NCBI RefSeq assembly: GCF_900176465.1 | Contig: NZ_FWXR01000023.1 | Location: 1-64,000 of the forward strand | From: Fulvimarina manganoxydans | GTDB taxonomy: Bacteria > Pseudomonadota > Alphaproteobacteria > Rhizobiales > Rhizobiaceae | Reading direction: 5' to 3' | DNA: 64,000 nucleotides | In this document: positions 25,210 to 33,527 of the stretch, in pieces | Numbering within the stretch: position 1 is the first letter of the stretch | How the letters are laid out: each line of letters opens with the position of its first letter | Notes under the pieces: model-generated | What the model was told of the DNA's origin: nothing | The model's input: the letters and a program-made list of their open reading frames with translations, nothing else | Database searches by the model: none | Translations under genes and position numbers: made by a program

Positions 25210-25578
25210 TTAGGCCGCATGCTTGCGCGGCGTGGCGTCCCCATTGGGTCCGAAATAATATTCGAATTGTTTGGCGTCGATACCGCCCGCCGTGCACAGA
25301 TAGTCGCGCAGGCTTTCAACGAGCCGTTCGATCATCGCGCGATCTTCGCTGTCTGGGTCGTCCGCAACACGTTCAACGGCACCATAAAGGGCGCCCAATT
25401 GGAACAACGCTGTATGTGCGTCGGAGGCGGTGTGCGTGCTGATCTCTTCTTCCAGCAGCGTGAGACGATCGCAGGCGGCGGCGCAGCTGGTGAAGTCACG
25501 GCGCGCGTCGGCGGCGCGCCAGGCAGCAAGCGTAACAGTCGCGAACTCAGTTATGAGGCGGGGGGTAATGTTTTGCAT
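25210..25578 (-). CDS. Hypothetical helical protein upstream of prtN-like gene
   Basis: The 122-residue product is helical and slightly acidic (LITEFATVTLAAWRAADAR, ALFQLGALYGAVERVADD), with no signal peptide or membrane segment. It lies 59 bp upstream of the PrtN-like gene on the same strand, and a purine-rich GAGAGAAA precedes its ATG, so they probably form one transcript. No family is recognised. In this spot a partner or regulator of the activator would make sense, but nothing in the sequence proves it. Confidence 0.6.
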   Translation of the reverse strand: MQNITPRLITEFATVTLAAWRAADARRDFTSCAAACDRLTLLEEEISTHTASDAHTALFQLGALYGAVERVADDPDSEDRAMIERLVESLRDYLCTAGGIDAKQFEYYFGPNGDATPRKHAA

Positions 25579-26306
25579 GGGTAATTTCTCTCGTTGATGT
25601 CGGCTTTGCAGGGCCGCGGAGGCTCCACCTCCGGATACCAGCGGGACCGGCGCTGGCGCCGGGAGTCTGCAAACACGTCAACGAAAAACGTGCGCCACGG
25701 CCTTCACCCGAAGGCTATTTTATCTCGATCAACCGGGGAGCTACCCCTTGACCGTGCCGTGGCACTCCCGGCATAGTGATGCCGTTCGCGCACACGACCA
25801 CGTGGCACGTTCATTGCGCACTTGGGCCGGCAAGCCTTTGTGCAGCAGTCACGGTGATGCCGTAGCCCCGGCAAGGGCACGCCATCTAGTTTGCAGATTC
25901 CGCGCAAATCATCTTTTAATAAAATCCAAAAAGCAAGCGTCTCTTATGGGGCCGCAAGCTTTTTTGCGTCTCCTAATGCCACACTACAAATTTACCGTTA
26001 CAAATATGCCGTTTCTTAGCCGGTAAATTGGTGGAACGACTTTGTAATCGCGCTGCTCTACCGTCCATTTTCATTTTTATATTGGTAATATCTGGCGGAA
26101 ATACACAGAACCGCCCTTTTTGCGCGGTGATCTGACGCGGCACGCAAACTGTTTGTAGAACGGGGAAAATGAGAGCGGTCAAATCGCAGACTGACCAGCT
26201 TCCAGCGCCGAATTGCCAGCATGCTGATTCGTGAGCCAAAAGGCTTTTCCACACCAATCCGTCGTTATGGCAAGAAGTGTGTCTGGCCAGAAATCGTTAG
26301 TTAAGT
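25579..26306. other. Non-coding right end of the element with dyad near attR
   Basis: No convincing gene is seen. Minus-strand codons near 25740–25773 read LCRECHGTVKG, which resembles the end of an HNH-type or NinF-like zinc-binding motif, but stops and frame changes on both sides suggest decay. The stretch 25900–26300 is AT-rich. A perfect dyad AATTTACCG (25989–25997) / CGGTAAATT (26021–26029) lies 280 bp from attR. Its right arm recurs as CCGGTAAATTT just before alpA, so these may be arm-type sites for integrase or AlpA. Confidence 0.45.
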
Positions 26307-26340
26307 TGTTGATTTTTATGACAGTATGGCGGTGAGAGAG
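26307..26340. repeat. attR, right attachment repeat inside tRNA-Ser
   Basis: The same 34 bases as at 9968–10001. Bases 26327–26340 are the 3' end of the intact tRNA-Ser gene, and 26307–26326 lie just downstream of it. Integration therefore rebuilt the tRNA 3' end on this side and left a 3' fragment on the other. Confidence 0.9.
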
Positions 26341-26416
26341 GGATTCGAACCCTCGATACGGTTTCCCGTATACACGCGTTCCAGGCGTGCGCCTTCAACC
26401 ACTCGGCCACCTCACC
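26327..26416 (-). tRNA. tRNA-Ser (anticodon GGA)
   Basis: The minus strand folds as a class II tRNA. The acceptor GGTGAGG pairs with TCTCACC, followed by discriminator G and encoded CCA. The anticodon loop CTGGAAC reads GGA (codons UCC/UCU), a long variable arm (TATACGGGAAACCGTA) follows, and the T-arm is GAGGGTTCGAATCCCTC. The 90-nt length fits tRNA-Ser. It is the integration target of the element to its left. Confidence 0.96.
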
Positions 26417-26804
26417 GTGCCGTCCGAACTTGGCCGTCTCATGCATTCCTCATACGTCAAGGAAAGCCAAGCGACCTTTGGACCCTCAAAGCCTGCGGCG
26501 CCCTTCTGGGACGAGCGCCTCTCGGTCGGACGGCGCGGACTTAAGCCAGATCGCGCCTGGGTTCAAGTGGGATTTCGCATTCCCGTCATGTGAGGCTGCC
26601 GCGAGCCTTGCGACAGGCTCCGGACTGGCGGGCCTCACCACCTTACTGTCGACGCAACCGAACATTCGAGAGCGCATTGTTTTTGATGCCTGACATCCCC
26701 ATCTTATGGCTCGAAGACAAGAGACGGCGGCAGGCTGGAGCCTTGATCAAGCGCGCCCGGGCCGGACCGCGCGAACGGTTAAGCGAAAGGACGAGCGAAG
26801 CATC

Positions 26805-27098
26805 ATGTCGACCCTGCGCGCGCTTTCGCGCTTCATCGGTATGGTTCTGTTCGCGCTCGCCGTCATTTTCGCGGTTGGCGACATTGCGCGATACGTGGCC
26901 GACGATGTGATCCGCTTTTCGACCATCGCCGAAATCGCTCAGACGACCGGCGTCGCCGCGGATTTGTTCGCCGGCACATCGGCAACGCTCGCCGTGATCG
27001 GCACCTGGCCCTTCTCGATCACGGCCGCGGTCGTCGGCTCGCTCTTCGTCATTCTCGGCCGCAAGCCGCGTGGTCTTCGGCGACGGGCCCTCATCTGA
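26805..27098 (+). CDS. Small two-span membrane protein
   Basis: The 97-residue product has two hydrophobic segments, FIGMVLFALAVIFAVGDIA (about 10–30) and FSITAAVVGSLFVILGR (about 70–88), and ends in a basic KPRGLRRRAL tail. Rhizobial genomes often carry a related short protein. The Met at 26805 gives a clean membrane protein; the open frame upstream adds an Arg-rich segment and is not used. Function is unknown. It is the first backbone gene right of tRNA-Ser. Confidence 0.7.
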   Translation: MSTLRALSRFIGMVLFALAVIFAVGDIARYVADDVIRFSTIAEIAQTTGVAADLFAGTSATLAVIGTWPFSITAAVVGSLFVILGRKPRGLRRRALI

Positions 27099-27204
27099 TC
27101 CCGTGAAGGCTTGCCCGCCGAGCGAGAGGAGCGAAGACGCCGAAGATGATGGGCGATGCGGCATTTTGAGAGCGCGGCTCGCCCCGCCTTGTCTGAACGC
27201 CATT

Positions 27205-27308
27205 CTTAGAGGGAAATCTGACAAACCGGAATCGTCATTCCGCTCTAAGTCTTTGTTCTGCCGCATGATGTGATCGGAAAAGTCATGCTACGTTTCCCAT
27301 CATGCTCT
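27205..27308. repeat. Dispersed intergenic palindromic element, copy 1
   Basis: The sequence shares with 32825–32938 the blocks CCGGAATCG/CTCGGAATCG, TTCCGCTCTAAGT, CCGCATGATGT, GAAAAGTCATGC and CATCATGCTCT. Inside, CATGATG and CATCATG arms form an interrupted palindrome. Such mosaic elements are common between genes of Rhizobiales. It lies between the small membrane protein gene and msrA. Confidence 0.7.
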
Positions 27309-27333
27309 CATTCCCAATCGAAGAGAGACCCCG

Positions 27334-28002
27334 ATGTATATCCTCGATATGTTTTCCAAGAAGACGAAGATGATCGACAAGGCCGATGCGCTCGCCGGGC
27401 GAGAGACGCCGTTGCCGACGGCCGAGACCCACTTCATCAAGGAAACGCCTTTGAAGGGGCCGTTCCCGGACGGCATGAAGACGGCCGTCTTCGGCATGGG
27501 CTGCTTCTGGGGCGTCGAACGCATGTTCTGGAAGCTCGATGGCGTCTATACGACCGCCGTCGGCTATGCAGGCGGCTATACGCCGAACCCGACCTATCAG
27601 GAGGTTTGCACCGGTCAGACGGGCCATAACGAGGTGGTGCTCGTGGTCTACGATCCTCGGGAAATCTCCTATGAAGCGCTTCTGAAGACCTTCTGGGAAG
27701 GGCATGATCCGACCCAGGGCATGCGCCAGGGCAATGATGTGGGCACCCAATATCGCTCGGCCATCTATTATGCCGATGAGGCCCAGAAGATCGAGGCCGA
27801 GGAAAGCCGCGCCGCCTATCAGAAGGCGCTCGCGGCCGCGGGCCATAAGGGAACGATCACCACCGAGATCGAGCCGGCCGGCACGTTCTTCTATGCCGAA
27901 GATTATCATCAGCAATATCTCGCCAAGAATCCCAATGGCTATTGCGGGGTCGGCGGCACGGGCGTCTCCTGCCCGATCGGCGTCGGCGTCGCGGCCGAAT
28001 AG
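27334..28002 (+). CDS. msrA: Peptide methionine sulfoxide reductase A
   Basis: The 222-residue protein carries the MsrA signature [13 protein letters not shown], with the catalytic Cys near residue 56, and [21 protein letters not shown]-terminal Cys residues in [14 protein letters not shown] act as resolving Cys. An N-terminal extension of about 45 residues ([13 protein letters not shown]) is usual in rhizobial MsrA. It reduces Met-S-sulfoxide in proteins with thioredoxin. It is a single-gene unit; MsrB is not adjacent. AGAGAG precedes the ATG. Confidence 0.96.
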   Translation: MYILDMFSKKTKMIDKADALAGRETPLPTAETHFIKETPLKGPFPDGMKTAVFGMGCFWGVERMFWKLDGVYTTAVGYAGGYTPNPTYQEVCTGQTGHNEVVLVVYDPREISYEALLKTFWEGHDPTQGMRQGNDVGTQYRSAIYYADEAQKIEAEESRAAYQKALAAAGHKGTITTEIEPAGTFFYAEDYHQQYLAKNPNGYCGVGGTGVSCPIGVGVAAE

Positions 28003-28209
28003 CCGTCCAAGTCAAGACCTCTCTATCGAGACGGCTCTATAATGCTTCGGGCTTCGGCGCATGGCGCCGAAGCCCGTCCAATGCTCCCACATTTGCCGAC
28101 CAGATGCTTCACGCTTGACCTGACTCGTGCCCTCCGCATCTTAGCTCTCGAGCGTCGGGGCGAACGCCCGACGCGGTACGCGCCGGGGCGGCGTTGAAGG
28201 AGAGGTCAG

Positions 28210-30375
28210 ATGGGCGCCGAGGCCGCCTCGCAAGGACGCGGTCACCGCTGGCCCGATTGGACCCTGCGTCTTCGCCCCATCATCGGTTGGGTGGATATCG
28301 AACAGGCGCGTTACGCGCTGAATGTGTCGATAGCCGCGATACTCGCGCTCGCCATCGCCTTCTTCTTCGATCTTCAAAACACCTACTGGGCGCTTCTGAC
28401 CATTCCCCTCATCGTGCGCCAGCAATCGGGCACGATGGTGTGGCGCAGCGCGGCCAGGCTCGCTGGCACGTTGCTCGGCGCGCTCGTCGCCATGGTCCTT
28501 GTCGGTGCCTTCGCCCAGTCGGCCTCGGCGATGATCGCCGCCCTCGCCCTCTGGATCTTCGGCACCGGCTATCTGGCCCGGCTCGAAAGCGGTACGGACG
28601 CCTATGCCTATGGGGTCGGCGGGCTGACCGCCATGGTCATCGCCCTCGACACCGGCCCGAATATCGATGCAGCCTATGGCTATGCGCTCGCCCGCACGAC
28701 CGAGACGGTCATCGCCATCGTCTGCGGCTTCGTCGTTCTTCTGGTGGTCTTTCCGCGATCGGTCGAGGCTTCCGCGATGGAGACGATCGCGGATGGACGT
28801 GAGCGCGTGCTGAAGCTCGCCCGCGGCGCGCTCCACCCGTCGCGCTCTGCGTCTCCGCAAGATCGCAAGGCCGCGATCGCCAGCCTTCTCGCCATCCATA
28901 CCCAGCTTCGCGCCCAGTCCTTCGAGCGGTCGCGCAAGCGCTGGCGCCTGCCGCGCATGACCGCCGTCGCCCACGCATTGACCCAAGTGGGCGTGGCCGC
29001 CGAGGCCTGCCGTTTCGCCATAGACCATCTCCCCGCAAGCGATCGAAAGGGGCAGGTGGAAGACGAACGCCTTCGCCTTGCCGAAATTCTCGACGGCTTT
29101 CCCGAACGGCGCGAAGACGCCGAGCGCACGCTTGCCGATGCCAAGACCATCGAGCGCTTCATCGAAGGCGTCGAGCCCCGTCGCATCGTCGAGCGGGCTC
29201 ATCGGGAGAACAGCGGCAGCTTCTCAAGCCTGGAAGTGGCGGCCCTGTTTCGCCTGCGCATCTTCGCCTCGGCCTTGCGCGATCTCTTGAAGCGCGAGGC
29301 CGCGCTTCTCGATCCGAGCCTGCCGGCCGACGAGGCGCGGCCCATGAGCCAGCGCTATCGCGATCACTTAGCCGCCCTACAATATGGCGTGCGGCCGATG
29401 CTGACCTTCGTTCTGGCGGCCGGCATCTGGATCGCGAGCGGCTGGCAGACCGGCTATGTCTATGCGCTCATCACCGGCGCCCTGACGCTTCTTCTGCCCA
29501 CGATCGTCCCGCGCAAGGTGCGGGTCAAGGCCGGCCTCAATATCGGCCTCGGCTATGCGGCCGGCGCGATCCTCTCTTTGGCCTTGATGGCGATGCTGCC
29601 CTTTCTCGACGGGTTCTGGGGGCTCGCGCTGCTTCTCGGATCGGCGATCTTCGTCATCTATTATGTGGTTGGCGCCCAGCCGACGCTGCCGATCGCCATC
29701 GGCGCCACCTTGATGCTCGCCATCGGCCTCCAGCCCTCCAACGACCAGAGCTACAGCGTCATCCGCCTCATCAACACGGTCGCGACGCTCGCCTTGATGC
29801 CGCCGACCTTCATTGCCGCCGTCGCGATCCTGTTTCCGGAAAACCAAGCCTGGCTCTGCCGCCATCTGCGGCGAGGGACCGACAAGCTTCTCGACGGCGC
29901 GACGCGGCCGAAAGCCATGGATCAGCAGGCCTTCTTCGAGCAGGCGGTCGACATCATCGGCGACTATGGCAACGATCTCGACACATCCGGCGCCAAGGCC
30001 GAGCATCTCCTCGACCGGGCCGAGGCGACCCTTCTGGCGGGCCTCGAAGCCTATGAGTTGAGGCGCCTTGCGGCCGACCCGGATCTGCCGCAGGAGATCG
30101 CCGCCTTCTGCCCCCGTCTCTTGAGCGCCATTCGCGAGGCGGCCGGTCTGTCCAAGGGGACGCAGGAAAAGCCCGAAGAGTGCTTTGTGGCGCTTCGCGG
30201 CGCGATCGAACGGGCCGGGACGGGGGCAAGCGATGGACCTGACGAGGCGCGGCGGCTCGCCCTCCTACGCTTCGGCGCGGTCGGCGAGCTTCTCGCCGTC
30301 ATTGTGGAGACCGGCCGTCTCGCCAGGAGCCCTGCGCGCGAGCCGAATGTCGATAAGCCCGCCGGGAGGACGTGA
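28210..30375 (+). CDS. FUSC-family inner-membrane efflux protein (AaeB-like)
   Basis: The 721-residue protein has two membrane halves, each with about six spans, separated by a large soluble region (roughly residues 180–390). Examples are ISIAAILALAIAFFFD-like and LIVRQQSGTMVWRSAARLAG near the N-terminus, and FVLAAGIWIASGWQTGYVYA in the second half. This is the FUSC/AaeB plan. Such proteins export aromatic acids with an AaeA-type fusion protein. AAGGAGAGG precedes the ATG. Its stop overlaps the start of the next gene by one base (TGATG), and the efflux trio is one operon. Confidence 0.9.
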   Translation: MGAEAASQGRGHRWPDWTLRLRPIIGWVDIEQARYALNVSIAAILALAIAFFFDLQNTYWALLTIPLIVRQQSGTMVWRSAARLAGTLLGALVAMVLVGAFAQSASAMIAALALWIFGTGYLARLESGTDAYAYGVGGLTAMVIALDTGPNIDAAYGYALARTTETVIAIVCGFVVLLVVFPRSVEASAMETIADGRERVLKLARGALHPSRSASPQDRKAAIASLLAIHTQLRAQSFERSRKRWRLPRMTAVAHALTQVGVAAEACRFAIDHLPASDRKGQVEDERLRLAEILDGFPERREDAERTLADAKTIERFIEGVEPRRIVERAHRENSGSFSSLEVAALFRLRIFASALRDLLKREAALLDPSLPADEARPMSQRYRDHLAALQYGVRPMLTFVLAAGIWIASGWQTGYVYALITGALTLLLPTIVPRKVRVKAGLNIGLGYAAGAILSLALMAMLPFLDGFWGLALLLGSAIFVIYYVVGAQPTLPIAIGATLMLAIGLQPSNDQSYSVIRLINTVATLALMPPTFIAAVAILFPENQAWLCRHLRRGTDKLLDGATRPKAMDQQAFFEQAVDIIGDYGNDLDTSGAKAEHLLDRAEATLLAGLEAYELRRLAADPDLPQEIAAFCPRLLSAIREAAGLSKGTQEKPEECFVALRGAIERAGTGASDGPDEARRLALLRFGAVGELLAVIVETGRLARSPAREPNVDKPAGRT

Positions 30376-30578
30376 TGCATCAGGAAGTCGCCATTCTCGG
30401 GCTCTATATCCCCGCCCTCTTCTTCTGCGCCATCGCGGCGAGCGTCCTCTGGTTCGTGATCGATGGCGTGATGCTGCGGCTTGCGGCCTGGGATTTGTTC
30501 TTTCATCCGCCGCTCGCCCGACTTGCGCTCTATTTCATTCTCTTTTCCCTGGTCGCGGCCTTCGCGCCCGATTTTTGA
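30375..30578 (+). CDS. DUF1656 small membrane protein (AaeX-like)
   Basis: The 67-residue product has two membrane spans (LYIPALFFCAIAASVLWFV and LALYFILFSLVAAFAPDF) and the DUF1656 hallmark EVAILGLYIPALF. AaeX-type proteins are always found between an AaeB-like permease and an AaeA-like fusion protein, as here. The ATG overlaps the upstream TGA by one base. The role in the pump is not known in detail. Confidence 0.9.
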   Translation: MHQEVAILGLYIPALFFCAIAASVLWFVIDGVMLRLAAWDLFFHPPLARLALYFILFSLVAAFAPDF

Positions 30579-30593
30579 GCCGGAACGCCCGTC

Positions 30594-31505
30594 GTGATCA
30601 TCATTCGCCTGATCCTCACCGCTCTCATCGTCGTCGCCGCCGTCTTCGGCGCCATTTATGTCTGGGACAGCGTCTTCGAGGATCCCTGGACGCGGGACGC
30701 CCATGTGCGGGCCGACATCGTCGAGATCGCCCCGCAGGTCTCGGGTCCGATCACCGAAATCGAGGTGACCAACAATGCGCGGGTCGAGCAAGGCGATCGG
30801 CTTCTGACCATTGATCCGACCGACTACCAGCTCGCTCTCGAACAGGCGAAGGCCTCGCTCGGCGAAGCCGAGGCGCAGGCCGCCCTGAAGGCCCAACAGG
30901 CCGCGCGGTTCAATGCCTTGCAGGACCGGGACGCGGCCGCGGTCGCCGACGTCAATGTCGCCAATGCGCGCCTCGAAGCTCAGGCGGCCGAAGCGGCCGT
31001 CGCCTCCGCAAAGGCGGCCGTCGACAGGGCCGAGAAGGATCTGGAGCGCACCGTCCTTCTGGCGCCGACGACCGGGCGGATCGCCAATCTTTCGGCCGAT
31101 ACCGGCGATTATGCGAGCGCCGGCAAGGCGGTGCTTGCCATTGTCGACGAAGCCTCCTTCCGGGTCGATGCCTTCTTCGTGGAAACCAAGCTGCCGGCGA
31201 TCCGCGTCGGCGATCCGGCACGGGTGAAGCTGATGGCGAGCGGGGAGACACTCACCGGCGAGGTCACCGGCATTTCCGCCGGCATCGCCTATGGCGAGGA
31301 CACGTCCTCCGCGCTTCTGCAAAGCCCAGAGCCGTCTTTCCAATGGATCCGCCTCGCCCAGCGCGTTCCGGTCGAGATCGCCTTGAAAGAGCGTCCCGAG
31401 CGCGTCCCCCTCGTCAACGGCGCGACCGCCTCCGTCATCGTCGAAGTGCCCGACGACCGCCGCCAAGGACCGATCTGGGATCGCATCTGGAGCGCGCTTC
31501 GCTGA
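30594..31505 (+). CDS. HlyD-family membrane fusion protein (AaeA-like)
   Basis: The 303-residue protein has an N-terminal membrane anchor (IILRLILTALIVVAAVF-like), an EIAPQVSGPITEIEVTNNAR biotinyl-lipoyl motif, a helical hairpin (about residues 75–145, Ala/Glu-rich) and a second lipoyl half (LERTVLLAPTTGRIANLSAD). This is the periplasmic adaptor that links the FUSC permease to the outer envelope. The start is GTG at 30594, 15 bp after the DUF1656 stop. It completes a three-gene efflux operon for probable aromatic or weak acids. Confidence 0.92.
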   Translation: MIIIRLILTALIVVAAVFGAIYVWDSVFEDPWTRDAHVRADIVEIAPQVSGPITEIEVTNNARVEQGDRLLTIDPTDYQLALEQAKASLGEAEAQAALKAQQAARFNALQDRDAAAVADVNVANARLEAQAAEAAVASAKAAVDRAEKDLERTVLLAPTTGRIANLSADTGDYASAGKAVLAIVDEASFRVDAFFVETKLPAIRVGDPARVKLMASGETLTGEVTGISAGIAYGEDTSSALLQSPEPSFQWIRLAQRVPVEIALKERPERVPLVNGATASVIVEVPDDRRQGPIWDRIWSALR

Positions 31506-31728
31506 GGCTTCCGCCTCGTTCCGACGCGCACCCATCCGCCGCCAAAACGCCTTTCAGGCAATGCGGACACCATGCGCGCTGGCGACGTGTTTTTTTTCAG
31601 ATGATTTCCCGCCGCGCCCATGCCAGTCTCTTGGGCGCGATCCGCATTCGCCCAGCCGATGCGCAGCCGACCGCGAGCGGTGGTGCGCTTGGGCGGGCGC
31701 AACGACAAACGACAGGGATGACGACCCC

Positions 31729-32727
31729 ATGAAACAGTTCCTGGCAGCCTGTCTGGCCGCCTCATTTCTCGCCGCTCCTGCCTTTGCCCAGGACACCGAG
31801 TTCAAGCCCGCCATCCTGTTCGATCTCGGCGGCAAGTTCGACAAGTCCTTCAACGAGGGCGCCTATAACGGCGCCCAGCGCTACAAGGACGAGACCGGCA
31901 CCGAGTATCGCGAGTTCGAGATCACCAACGAGGCTCAGCGCGAGCAGGCCCTGCGCCGCTTCGCGCGTGACGGGGCGAGCCCGATCATCTCGGTCGGCTT
32001 TGCCCAGGCTGCAGCCCTCGAAGCGGTGGCCAAGGAATATCCGGACACGCAATTCGCCATCATCGACGCGGTGGTCGATGCGCCGAATGTCCGCTCCATC
32101 CTCTTCAAGGAGGAAGAGGGCTCCTATCTCGTCGGGATTCTGGCGGCAATGAAATCCGAGACGGGCAAGGTCGGCTTCGTCGGCGGCATGGACATTCCGC
32201 TGATCCGCAAGTTCCTCTGCGGCTACAAGGGCGGCGTCAAATCGGTGTCGGAGGATATCGAGGTTCTGGAGAATATGACGGGGACGACCGGCGCGGCCTG
32301 GAACGATCCGGTTCGCGGCGGCGAGTTGACCCGCTCGCAAATCAGCCAGGGCGCCGACGTCATCTTCCATGCCGCCGGCGGCACTGGCATCGGCGTCCTT
32401 CAGGCGGCGGCCGATGCCGGCAAGTTCGGCATCGGCGTTGATTCCAACCAGAACATGCTTTTTCCCGGCCATGTCCTTACCTCCATGGTCAAGAAGGTGG
32501 ACAACGCCGTCTATGACACGTTCGAGGACGCCAAGAACGGCGAGTGGAGCGCCGGCGTCGTCAATCTCGGCCTTGCCGAGGACGGCGTGACCTATGCCAT
32601 GGACGAGAACAATGCTGAGCTCGTCACCGAGGAGATGAAGGCGGCGGCCGAAGAGGCCAAGGCCAAGATCGTCTCCGGCGAGATCGAGGTCCACGACTAT
32701 TCGACCGATTCGAGCTGCCCTTACTGA
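31729..32727 (+). CDS. BMP-family ABC transporter substrate-binding protein
   Basis: The 332-residue precursor has a signal peptide (FLAACLAASFLAAPAFAQ, cleavage after AFA). The mature part follows the PnrA/Med basic membrane protein fold, with LFDLGGKFDKSFNEGAYNGA, YLVGILAAMKSETGKVGFVG and IGVDSNQ. These periplasmic proteins bind nucleosides or related ligands for ABC importers. No permease or ATPase gene is adjacent, so it is an orphan here. The ATG at 31729 gives the signal peptide directly. A strong terminator follows at 32755. Confidence 0.93.
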   Translation: MKQFLAACLAASFLAAPAFAQDTEFKPAILFDLGGKFDKSFNEGAYNGAQRYKDETGTEYREFEITNEAQREQALRRFARDGASPIISVGFAQAAALEAVAKEYPDTQFAIIDAVVDAPNVRSILFKEEEGSYLVGILAAMKSETGKVGFVGGMDIPLIRKFLCGYKGGVKSVSEDIEVLENMTGTTGAAWNDPVRGGELTRSQISQGADVIFHAAGGTGIGVLQAAADAGKFGIGVDSNQNMLFPGHVLTSMVKKVDNAVYDTFEDAKNGEWSAGVVNLGLAEDGVTYAMDENNAELVTEEMKAAAEEAKAKIVSGEIEVHDYSTDSSCPY

Positions 32728-32754
32728 TCGGCAGGAAATCAGGACACTGATACG

Positions 32755-32787
32755 AAAAAGGCCGGCCCGGAGGGTCGGCCTTTTTTT
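32755..32787 (+). terminator. Rho-independent terminator after the BMP gene
   Basis: Stem AAAAAGGCCGGCCC / GGGTCGGCCTTTTT with one G·T pair and a GGA loop, followed by more T. It begins 28 bp after the stop codon. Confidence 0.92.
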
Positions 32788-32824
32788 GATGCTGGGCCCC
32801 GCCAGACGATGCGCATCATCGCCG

Positions 32825-32938
32825 TTTAGAGCGAAATGCGATAACTCGGAATCGCAATTTCGCTCTAAGTGTTTGTTTTGCCGCATGATGTTGCCCGAAA
32901 AGTCATGCAACTTTTCGGCATCATGCTCTAGAGCGAAA
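32825..32938. repeat. Dispersed intergenic palindromic element, copy 2
   Basis: This is a fuller copy of the element at 27205. It contains GCCGCATGATGTTGCCCGAA, AAGTCATGCAACTTTTCGG and CATCATGCTCTAGAGCG, which can fold into a long hairpin. It lies in the 800-bp gene-free stretch between the BMP gene and katG. No gene is seen in 32790–33480 apart from this and one other palindrome. Confidence 0.75.
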
Positions 32939-33298
32939 CGCGACCGATTTGGAGAGGGTATCCGACAGGCTCTCCGAACGGCATATATCGAGTGCTCGGC
33001 ACTCGCGGAGCGGTCGTTCATTTCCATCGCGTTCGTCATGCTCGGGCTCCGTCCCTACGAGATTCACACATTGTCTCGCTGGCGGTTAAGACCCGACCTT
33101 GGACGCTTCGGCTTCTCCCCCAGGGGGAGAAGTCGTCGGTGCTTGCTGCCGGCAGCTGAGACAAGTCGCCAAGGACAGCGTCAAGACCACGGTCGGTCGC
33201 AAAGCCCTGGAATAAAGGCTCTTCGCAGGATGTGTGAATGTCGTAGGGCACCGTCCCAAGCATCCAGTGCGCCGATGAAGCCACTCTTTTTTCAGGCG

Positions 33299-33336
33299 CT
33301 TCTGGATTCTCGGCACGGTGGCCGAGAATGACGAAG
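33299..33336. repeat. Interrupted palindrome, TTCTCGGC type
   Basis: Arms CTTCTGGATTCTCGGC and GCCGAGAATGACGAAG flank ACGGTG. The core pairs TTCTCGGC/GCCGAGAA are exact. The outer ATGACGAAGCGTC also occurs in the palindrome at 63466, so the two belong to one dispersed family. Confidence 0.6.
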
Positions 33337-33482
33337 CGTCGAAGGTGTCGGCTTTAGGGTCACGTCGCTGCCTGCGATCGAACACAATGCGAGTGCTCGC
33401 CGCCTGTTCATACTAACTTATTGTATTGTTTAAAATTTAATCCAAAAGTCGATCAACTTTGGCGCGCCTGCCTCTAGGGTCG

Positions 33483-33513
33483 AAAAGGTGCCCGGCCGGA
33501 CCAGCCGGACACC
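33483..33513 (-). terminator. Terminator of katG
   Basis: On the minus strand, stem GGTGTCCGGC / GCCGGGCACC (one mismatch) is followed by TTTT. It lies 14 bp after the katG stop. Confidence 0.75.
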
Positions 33514-33527
33514 CAATAAACGGAAGA

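Noticed and set aside
25600-25700. Structured RNA or CRISPR-like repeats in the gene-free right end
   Set aside because: Only short G/C-rich self-complementary bits occur, with no regular repeat–spacer unit.
30051-31535. Minus-strand reading frame of 494 codons opposite the efflux operon
   Set aside because: The plus strand carries the DUF1656 and HlyD-family genes with clear motifs, so the minus frame is not coding.
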